Origin: Cryptomeria japonica
Taxonomy: Eukaryota; Streptophyta; Pinopsida; Cupressales; Cupressaceae
Assembly (NCBI RefSeq): GCF_030272615.1
Contig: NC_081414.1
Location: 337,144,002 to 337,208,001 of the forward strand
Reading direction: 5' to 3'
DNA length: 64,000 bases
Shown here: positions 55,741-64,000 of the stretch, in pieces
How the letters are laid out: the number at the start of each line of letters is the position of its first letter
Numbering within the stretch: the first letter of the stretch is position 1
The notes under the pieces: generated by a model
What the model saw: only the letters and a program-made list of their open reading frames with translations
Told to the model about the DNA's origin: nothing
Database searches by the model: none
Made by a program: the position numbers and the translations under genes

Positions 55741-58700
55741 GCTTTAGAGGAAGCCATGCAACATCATCACATCTCCTCACCTCAGGCGTCTTCTCCTTCT
55801 ACAGGGAAAGGTCATGCTCTCACTCCTCGAGCTTCGACCTATGGGTCCACATGGATAATAGATTATGGTGCTTCTCACCATATGACTCACACTCAACAGT
55901 TGGTTACTTCTGGTACTTCACAGATTGTAGTGGGTGACTCAGTTTAGCTTTTAGTCTTGGGTTCAGGTTTTGTCTCTTTGGATGGAGGTACTCTATAGGA
56001 TGTTCTGGTTGTCCCTGACATCTCAACGAATCTCTTGTCCATTTATCAGATTTGCCATTGTGGCTCTGGTAAGACAATTGAGTACTCACCACATGATGTG
56101 GTTATTTGGGACCTCCATGACTCTGATTTGGTTGTGGCTACTGGGAGTGTTGATACTGCATCTCAACTATACAGATTTGATGGATTTGAGCCCTCTATGG
56201 GTGCAGGTTTGTCTCTTATAGCACATGCAGATTTAGTGAGTAAGCTTTGGCATGAGCCCCTGGTCCATGTCAATTACATATATCTTCAGCAGATGAGTAC
56301 AGAGGCACTTGTTCTTGGGCTCCCACAGATTTCCTAAACTGATGGTGTTTGTCATGGTTGTGTGCTTAGCAAGCATCACAAAGATCCCTTTCCAAAAGGA
56401 AGAGCCCCTCATGCTTTGGCACCCTTAGAGTTGATTCATAGCAATCTCATGTCATTTCCCACTCCTTTTTCTTGGGCCAAGTATGTCCTCACTTTTATTG
56501 ATGACTTCTCTAGATGCACATGGGTGTACTTTCTTAAGTACAATTCTGATGTCTTTGATTCATTTTGAATCTTCAAGACATTTGTAGAGAAGCAGTCTAG
56601 TTGTTCTATTCGGTGGATACGTACAGATAATGGGGGGGAGTATGTGAATCAATTTTTTAGATATTTTTGCATTGAGCATGGTTTGTAACATCAGTTTACT
56701 GTTCCCTACACCCCTTAGCAAAATGGTGTCGCTGAGCGCAAGAATAAAACTTTACAGGAGATGGCGAATTGTATGATTCAGTCCAGGTCCATGGATTCAT
56801 CTTTTTGGGCCGAGGCAATCAATTGTGCCAATTATATTCAGAATTAGATGCCTCACAAGGCAATTCAATATATGGCTCCTGAGGAGGCTTGGTCTCATGA
56901 CAAGCCTGATGTTTATTTTTTCTGAGTGTTTGGCAGTGAGGCATGGGCTTTTATTCTTGATGCTCAGAGGAAAGCCATGGAGTGGAAGAGGCAACCCCTC
57001 ATTTTTGTTGGCTACTGTGAGGATGTTAAGGCGTACATGTTGTTTGATCCTGATTCCAGAGAGGTCCTATTTCGACAGGATGTTTAGTTTGATGAGCGCC
57101 TTCCCATAGTGGATACCCTGACTCAAGTGTCTACTCCTCTGCCTACTCCTCCCACTATATCTCTTCAGGATTATTTTGAGGATGATTCTAATGATGGTGT
57201 TGATGATCCACCATCCCCACCTCCACCTGCTCCACCTCAAATGCCCAAGTGGGCTCGCTTTACTGTTGAGGCGGTAAGTTCTATGGCCGGTGATCCTTCA
57301 GATACTCGTCGCACCCGTTCTCATACTGTGGGTTCTAGTATTTTGAGTCATGCCATTTTAGATGATCCTCAGAAGTTTTCAGAGGCTACAGGACACCCTA
57401 AGTGCGATTGTGCTATGGAGGAGGAGTATTCTTCTTTGATGAGGAATCATACTTGGGATCTTTGTCCTCTTCCTAAGGGCAGAAAGATGGTTAGGTACCA
57501 CTGGTTGTATCACACTAAGTATGCTGCCGATGGTTCCATTGATAAGTACAAAGCACATCTTGTTGTGAAGGGTTTCTCACAGGTTGAGGGTATTGATTAC
57601 TCTGAGACCTTTTCCCTTGTCGCCAAGATGAACTCTATTCGCTTTGTACTATCTCTTGCAGCTTCTTGGGGATGGCCTGTCTTTAGATGGATTTGTGTAG
57701 GATAGTTCTTTGGTTTGCAGACTTTGGCATTCATTGTATGGTCTCAAATAGGCCCCTCGGGCTTGGTATGAGAAGATGGATTCTTTCTTTCTCTCCATTG
57801 GTTCCACCTGTAGCCATTCTGATCACATAGTGTATATTCAGCTTCTTGAGGGTGAGATCCTGATTCTTGTGCTATATGTTGATGATCTCCTCCTCACAAG
57901 TAGCTCATCCTCTATGATTCATCATATTCAGTAAGCCTTGATGGACCAGTTTGAGATGACAGATCTTGTTCTTCTGCAATATTTCCTTGGTCTTCAGGTG
58001 ATTCAGTCTTCTGATGGGATTTATATTTACCAGCAGAAGTATTCTCTTGACATGCTTCAACACTTTGGTATGCTTGATTGCAAGCCTACTCCCACTCCTT
58101 TTCATTCAGGGGTTGTTTTGATTACTACTTGTCCCACTCCTTCAGTATATTCTACACCTTATAGGGAGTTGGTTGGCAGTTTGTTGTATCTGACTCACAC
58201 CCATCTTGTTCTTTCCTTTGCAGTTGGCCTTGTCTCTCAATTCTCCCATGAACCTCATGAGAGTCATTGGCAAGCTGGAAAACATATTCTGTGGTACATT
58301 CAAGGCTCTAGTTCTCATGGCATTCACTACACATCAGGGGAACCTGACATTGTTGGCTACACTGACTCTAATTGGGCTAGTAATGTCATTGATCAGAAGT
58401 CTACTTCTAGCTTTGTTTTTTGTCTTGGCTCTAGTCCTATCACATGGTCTTGCAAGAAGCAAACTTCTCATGCATTATCATCTACAGAGGCTGAGTACCG
58501 AGCTGCTATGCTCGCCAATCAGGAGATCTTATGGCTTCGACAGTTGATGACTGAGTTTGGTTTTCCTCCTGATAGTCCCACTGTCCTTTGGTGTGACAAT
58601 CAGAGTTCTATTCATACTTCCCGCAACCCGGTAGACCATTAGCAGACGAAGCACATTGAGCTTCACATGCATTTTATCTGCTAGTTGATTCAGGATGGTT

Positions 58701-58830
58701 CTCTCATTCTGGAGTACATTCCCACTGCCAAGCAGGTTGCAGACATCTTCATGAAACCTTTTACATAGCCACACTATCTTCAGTTGCGCTCTATGCTTGG
58801 GGTGAAGGAAGTTGTCCTTGGGGGGTCTTT
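55741..58830 (+). pseudogene. Copia pol: protease, integrase, RT, RNase H
   Basis: Protease reads STWIIDYGASHHMT (55847), with Tyr where the active-site triplet normally has Ser or Thr. Integrase has the GAG-pre-integrase Cys/His region near 56240-56365, but its first catalytic Asp is Asn (LIHSNLMSF); TDNGGEY and the Glu of QNGVAERKN remain. RT begins near 57385 (EEEYSSLMRNHTWDL, DYSETFSLVAK). Near 57680 it loses the segment holding the first catalytic Asp, then resumes in another frame with LWHSLYGLK and YVDDLLLTS (57868). RNase H shows GYTDSNWASNVIDQKS, LSSTEAEYRA and LWCDNQSS. About nine stops precede the deletion, five of them TAG. Confidence 0.88.
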
Positions 58831-59030
58831 ATGAGGCCTTCCTTCTTCTTCTTTCAGCATGTTCTTTTATCTCTTTTTGGAGAGGATTTTTTTCCCACTG
58901 GGTTTTCTCCTTTTTCTCCGTTTCATAGAGATTTCATTGTATTTGGGTACTTGATCAGGCCTTGTTGCCGGGACCCATCTTTCTTGCTTTCAGTAGCTGT
59001 TCTAGGTTTTAGCTTCTTCCTAAGTCTAGC

Positions 59031-59040
59031 TTAAGGGGGG
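59031..59040 (+). other. Copia polypurine tract
   Basis: TTAAGGGGGG immediately before the 3' LTR. Confidence 0.88.
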
Positions 59041-59405
59041 TGTTAGAGTAATCAGGTCTTTACTTGATAAATTAAACAATATTTGTTTAATTCTTTAAGT
59101 TCCCTAGTATCTCTTTTTACACTTAAGCTAATATTAGATGCATAATAATTAATTCTTTTATTAATTATTATGTGCAAGCCTAGGTTTTCCTTTTTAGGGT
59201 TTCTTGACCTATTAGAGGTTAATTTTCTTTTCCTTGTATTATTATCACATTACACATTTTGTGAATATTGAGCTCTCATCTTTTTGAGCATATTTTTTGT
59301 GTTTTGCTTTTTTGTTATTTTCTTCCTTGCTTCTCCTTGTAACAGATTATTCAGCTTGCAGAAGATCTTTAGGCTCCCGTGGTGTTGTGTTTTTCAACTC
59401 TCACA
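59041..59405 (+). repeat. Copia 3' LTR
   Basis: A 365-bp LTR, TGTTAGAGTAATCAGG to CAACTCTCACA, followed by the TCACC duplication. Confidence 0.95.
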
Positions 59406-59519
59406 TCACCAAGATACATTTTTAAGCTTTGAATAATATCTGAGAGTAAATTTATGAGACTTCTTAAAATATGGAGGAGAAGAGGTTTGAGAAAATGGAA
59501 AACTAAACAAGTTGGGCTT

Positions 59520-59985
59520 CTAACTTATGCCTTGATTCTCAAATTCCTTGCCATCTGCTCCTTCATTGGCTAGTTCATCTGCTCTTTTATTACCTTCCCT
59601 ATAGATGTGATTGATGATGACAGAATTAAAGTGTTGAAGTAAATCCCTGGCCCTATTAATTAAATTGTTAATTCTCCAATTGAAATATTTTCTTGATCTA
59701 AGAGAGTTTATGATAATTGCGGAGTCTCCTTCGATTTCTAGATATTGAATTCCTAGTTTGTGGCAAAGAAACAAACCTTCTACTACTACATTGGCTTCTG
59801 CTAATTATTAGTAACTATCTCTATAGGTTTTGTGAGTGCAACAACCTGTTCCTCGTTCCAAGAGTGGATAACATAGCCTACAACTGTTGTGCCAGTGTTA
59901 CCCCGAGAAGCTCCATCAACGTTGAGTTTGAACCATCCGGGGGGTGGGGGGGACCAGACACACTACTTTCTAGCCAACAAGATGT
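59520..59985 (-). pseudogene. LINE RNase H domain
   Basis: Begins near KFNVDGASRGNTGTTVVGYV (59940), with the first catalytic Asp. After two adjacent stops near 59805 it continues EANVVVEGLFLCHKLGI, YLEIEGDSAIIINSL and INHIYREGNKRADELANEG. The D-E-D-D-type residues are largely preserved. It ends with stop 59520. This RVT_3-type domain would degrade the RNA strand after reverse transcription. Confidence 0.85.
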
Positions 59986-60189
59986 GATTTTATCCTAAAC
60001 CGACATATAGGGGAAGAATGATACCTTCCCAACGTTTCCTTATGGCTTCATCCCTAAGAGAAAATTTGGAGTTCTTCAGGGGGTATTTTTTGATATAGTT
60101 GTTAGCAATCTCTATAATAGATGTTGCAATTTTAACAAGAAGGGTTGCCGAGTTGAGGGATTTCTCCTTAAGAATTCTTCTATTCCTTT

Positions 60190-60440
60190 CTTTCTAGACT
60201 TCCCAGAGGAGGATCAAAGGGGAAATGATCCAGATATGCCCGTAGTGGCCAAATTTTTGGGAAACTGGCCAGCTCTGTAGGAAGGAGAGAAGGTCTTGTT
60301 GACAGGCCACACTTAAATTGAGTTTGTTAAAGAGCCAATGCCAACACGATATGGTGAATTCACAGGTGAGTAATAGGTGGTCAACATCTTCCTCTCTTTG
60401 CAACATAATGGACAACTAGAGGGGCCAGCATAGCCCAATT
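60190..60440 (-). pseudogene. LINE zinc-binding (zf-RVT-like) region
   Basis: The minus strand reads PSSCPLCCKEREDVDHLLLTCEF in two overlapping frames, then CWHWLFNKLNLS. The C-x2-C...H-x4-5-C pattern is the zinc segment that follows RT in plant LINEs. Confidence 0.8.
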
Positions 60441-60441
60441 T

Positions 60442-62985
60442 CTAGAACCGATCCATTGTAAGGATTCTTTTTTTTAGAGCAACCCCAAGAAAGGTCCCAG
60501 ATTTTGGAGAGTAGGATTTATGCCAACAAAGGGACAAGGGAAGGTTAGAGGCCATTCTATTTTCTAACTTATGTGCAATCCTATAGCCCCATTCTATGCT
60601 ATATTCTTCATTTGGGGAGCCTAGCCAGATTAGGTTGTCTTGGCTTGAATTGAAAGAGAGCTTCTTGGACTGGAGAATAGAAAGAAGATGCGAGCACCCT
60701 CTTTGATTAGCAGAAGATATGATTAAAGGCTTCCGACTCCAACCTAGATCAAGGTCTGAGTTGGAGAAGGTGACATAATCTTTGACGAGATTACCTATAG
60801 AGTTTACCAATTCCTGTTTTAGGGAGTCCATGGATGAAACTACTAATAGGGGGGTATCCACCCCAAGAATCCTCCCAAAATAGTGCTTTGTCCCCTAACC
60901 CAATATTCCAGGATAATTGATTAGAGATGACTCCTACACAGTTGGAAATGAAGTTCCAAATTCTAGAACCTTTGGGGAAGGAAGGAATTCTGAAGATGCT
61001 GGATGGGACTGAATTGCCCAGATACTTTCTCTTAATAATTTTGACCCATTTCAATTGTGGCTCTTTATAGATTCTTCATACTAATTTGGCTCCAAGTGCC
61101 CTAGTTTGACTTTCTAGGTTTCAGAAGCCTAAACCTTCGTTTGGTTTAGGTAGACACAGATTATCCCATGCAATTAATGCAAACATTTTCTTATTTTCCA
61201 AACCACACCATAGGAAGGTCCTCAAGATCCTAGTAAGTCTGTCCCTGATACCTCCGGAGAGTTGTAGATAGGACATGTAGTATTGAAGGATTGCTGAAAG
61301 GACAAAACGAATCAAGACAATTATTCCTGCTAGCGACAACCATTTACCTTTCCATGATTGCAATCTTGAATCCAGTTTGGAAAACACACCATCCTAGAGT
61401 TTGTTTTCTCTAACCCCTCTATCCAATGGGAGTCCTAAATAAATTCATGGAAGGGTTCTTGAATGGAAGCCTAGAATATTAAGAATTTCCTTTTCTAGTT
61501 TCTCATTAGTGTTGAGGAAAAAGACCTTGGCTTTTTCTTTATTTACCTCCTGACCAGAGGCTTTCGCGTACCAATCTAGAATTATTTTGAAGCTTCTGGC
61601 TTCAGTAAGGGAACTACTACCCAGCAAAAGCGTGTCATCCACAAAATTTTGATGATTTATTGGATCGACAATGCTAGTCACTCTAATCCCTTCTATGTTG
61701 CTATGCTCTTGAGATTTCTGGATTGTCCTATGTAGGGCTTCTGCCATAATAATATAGAGGAAGGGAGATATAGGGTCCCCTTGTCTCAAACCTTGGGAGC
61801 TGGTGAAGAAACCATGGGAGGAGCCATTAACCAATATTGAGAAGTGAGGAGTTGAGATGCATTCAAAGTCAGGTTGACCCAACTTTTGTTAAAGCCAAAG
61901 GCTGCCATGCAATTACATAAAAACCTCCAGTCCACTTTATCATAAGCTTTCTTAATATCTAACTTAATGATTATTGAAGGGCTAGAGTTGATTTGAGAGG
62001 AATGGATTGCCTCGTAAGCTAGGATAACCCCATCCAGAATAGATCTACAAGAAAAAAACTAGATTGTTCTTACGAGATGATAATTGGGAGGAGGGTTTTT
62101 AGTCTATTAGCTAGTGCATTTGTAAGGATTTTATAAAGTGTATTACAGAGGGTGATAGGTCTAAACTCCTCCAAGCTAGCTGCTGGAGCTTTTTTTGGAA
62201 TGAGAGCAATGAAGGTATTATTAATCTCTCTTAGGAGCTTGCCAAATTTTCTAGCACCTTCAAGAGCGTCCACTAATTCCAAACCCAGAAAATGCCAACA
62301 CAAATGGAAAAAGGCAACTGTAAAGTCATCCAACCTGAGTTCTTTTTCCAGATGCAGTTCTTTAAATGCTTTCTCTATTTCATTTGTTGTGAATATTTTA
62401 TTTAAAGCCATATTATGCTTGTGAGTGATTAATTTAGGAATATTATGGAGAAGACTTTCCTGGGATACTAGGTTGGAGGATTCCGAGTTGAGAAGGAGTT
62501 GAAAGAAGTTAATAGTTAATTTATCTATTCCTTCGGATCTTCTATCAAGTGGCCATTAATGTCTATGATACTGGTTATTTTATTTGTTCTTCTTCTAGCT
62601 TTAGTGCTAGCATGAATTTTTTTTGTATTCCTATCTCCCTCAGCAAGCCAGATTTCCCTTGATTTTTGTTTGCAGAAGGTTTCCTCTTTAGACAGAATAT
62701 CTTCATATTTTTTCATGAGTATTTTTTCTTTCATATAACGGTCTTGATCCTTTCCAAGTTCAATCATAGATTTGTTTACTTCTTTTAACTCTAGTTCAAT
62801 TTTGGATTTTGCATCAAAGATGTTGCCAAATTTTTCACGATTCCATGTAAGGAGAGATTGTTTGATCACCTTTAACTTAGATACAAAGAAAAAAAGCTTA
62901 GATCCTAAAACCTTAAATGATGACCACCATTTTTCTGCCATACCAATGAAATTTTCTTCTTTCAGCCACATGAGCTCAAATTTAA
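60442..62985 (-). pseudogene. LINE reverse transcriptase, disrupted
   Basis: Pieces in order on the minus strand are LSKEETFCKQKSREIWLAEG (62680), then NKIFTTNEIEKAFKELHLEK and EFRPITLCNTLYKILTNALA (62410-62120). Next come KLDIKKAYDKVDW (about 61930), GLRQGDPISPFLYIIMAEAL (61790), FVDDTLLLG (61645), WKGKWLSLAGIIVLIR and WDNLCLPKPNEGLGF (61350-61121). The first catalytic Asp (KLDIKKA) is present. The FADD box reads FVDD, keeping both Asp residues but with Ala changed to Val. Frameshifts near 62070, 61885 and 61440 and stops break the frame. The linker LWHKSYSPKSGTFLGVAL follows at about 60500. Confidence 0.85.
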
Positions 62986-62989
62986 AAGA

Positions 62990-64000
62990 ATTTGACACAT
63001 TAGTTATAAACAAATAAGTTATTTTAAAACTCTGGTTAATATGAATCATAATACTAAATTCTAAGAATAGTAAAAATATAATAAGTAGAATAATTATTAT
63101 TATTAAATATGTTATATCTATGATAAATTATATATATATAAAAAACTTGATGCTAAAAAAGAAAATGAACATTTCTTATAATATAAAGATATATTGTCAT
63201 ATTAATATATCTTATCCCATGTTTCTCTTTTTTTCTACAAATTAATGTGTATTGTTACAAAATGTCTAGTATTGATGTAAAGTAATGTGTGACAAAAAAA
63301 TTATGTCCATGGTGTTTCTTTTGATCTATAAATATTATATATAATACTTAAAAATACTTATGTATATCTATGTGTGTGTACATAGAATATTTTTCATTTT
63401 TTAGAAAAAAAATAATTTCTATTGTTGAATTTTTTTTCTAAAAATAGTAGTAAAGTTATTTTTAAAATTGTGAGATATTGGTAAAAAAAATGAAAAATTG
63501 TTCATTTTTGGGAAAACAATATTAATTTTATCATGTAAAATATTTTATTTAAAATTAATCAAAATATTATTGAAAATTGTGGGCTAGAGGGTTGGCAAAA
63601 ATCAATAAGTGTTAGAGACAATTGTTCTTATGATGATCAAGGATGTAGCTTTCTTAGATCGACTCAAGGAGAAATGCCCTTTATGGGGTTTTGAGGGGAT
63701 AGAGCCTCTTGAATGCAACACTTGACCTTTTCTTAATTAGGAACTATCTTTGGGAATAGTAGCAATAATCATGGTTTATTTCTTTCCATGATTTTCTCTA
63801 AAGAAAACCTAGTCTTCAAGCTTAAGAATGTAAAAAGAAACCACTTTCTTGAACTTGAATTAGTATTTTTTAAGATTCTTTCCTTGGTCTCTTGCATAAG
63901 AATAGGTCCTCTTATTTTTAAGGAGAGGCTTGATGATAATCTTGAATAGCTACAACTACTCTTAGATAACTACAAAATGATAGGATCATGGTGAACAATG
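62990..64000. other. AT-rich intergenic DNA, no gene seen
   Basis: Low-complexity AT-rich sequence with poly(T) and poly(A) runs. No frame, element end or RNA gene could be supported up to the window edge. Confidence 0.65.

Larger units (their letters stand above)
53199..59405 (+). mobile_element. Ty1/copia LTR retrotransposon, full length but decayed
   Basis: A 6,207-bp element with 365-bp LTRs (TGTTAGAG to CTCTCACA) and a 5-bp duplication TCACC at 53194-53198 and 59406-59410. The order is gag, protease, integrase, RT, RNase H, which defines Ty1/copia. I counted about 15 differences between the LTRs (about 4%), mostly transitions. A GC-rich leader separates the primer site from gag. Numerous stops, an internal deletion in RT and altered catalytic residues make it inactive. 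Confidence 0.95.
59411..62985 (-). mobile_element. 5'-truncated L1-type LINE
   Basis: A non-LTR retrotransposon on the minus strand. Reading from 62985 downward it contains the linker after the (absent) endonuclease, reverse transcriptase, a zf-RVT-type zinc segment and an RNase H domain, the layout of plant L1-like LINEs. Homology begins near SFKFELMWLKEENF, so ORF1 and the endonuclease are missing, as expected for incomplete reverse transcription. No poly(A) tract is visible at the low-coordinate end. The copia 3' LTR abuts there, so the 3' boundary is uncertain. Confidence 0.85.

Overview
This is nuclear DNA from a large, repeat-rich plant genome, most likely a gymnosperm (conifer). The evidence is intron-less CYP94-type cytochrome P450 genes, a PPR family of the ALEQGMDIHQSI type, plant Ty3/gypsy, Ty1/copia, LINE and CACTA elements with plant-style primer sites, and AT-rich intergenic DNA. 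The species call is inference. The only intact host genes I can support are two near-identical P450 genes, at 3655-5235 and 10405-11985, each encoding 526 aa.

The window is organised by one tandem duplication. Unit 1 (2761-9288, about 6.5 kb) holds a P450 gene, a decayed P450 C-terminal fragment and a block with a poly(A)-like tail and an orphan minus-strand reading frame. Unit 2 (9289-51979) is the same unit swollen to about 42.7 kb by later insertions. They are a 2.76-kb insert flanked by 213-bp direct repeats (12178-15363), a Ty3/gypsy element (15639-22091, TSD ATGTG), a 9.1-kb TIR DNA transposon with a 4-bp TSD (24152-33273, TSD ATTA; tentatively Sola-like) and a 17.3-kb CACTA element (34635-51929, TSD AGG). 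Unit 1 supplies the empty site for each insertion, so these boundaries are read at base resolution, and the lengths nearly balance.

The CACTA element carries a TNP2-like transposase (37268-41447), a second Ptta/En-Spm-like gene (41876-44705), a PPR gene fragment on the minus strand (35014-35755) and an antisense coding unit of about 1,160 codons whose first 589 codons are uninterrupted (45819-49308). Its right subterminal region is an array of diverged repeats. The 9.1-kb transposon encodes an unfamiliar transposase with a Cys-rich region and a likely D-D-E core (DFAENY, W-stop-DKYTGQFK, EAGHGKGEHDG), plus a second Pro-rich protein on the other strand. It is the best candidate here for something poorly described.

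Beyond the duplication lie a compound microsatellite (52150-52560), a 6.2-kb Ty1/copia element with 365-bp LTRs (53199-59405, TSD TCACC) and a 5'-truncated LINE on the minus strand (about 59411-62985). All the retroelements are broken. Their premature stops are mostly TAG and TGA at places where CAG or CGA is expected, the pattern left by deamination of methylated cytosine.

Coordinates of boundaries were read by eye. Divergence counts are manual and approximate. Family names come from motif recognition, not database searches.
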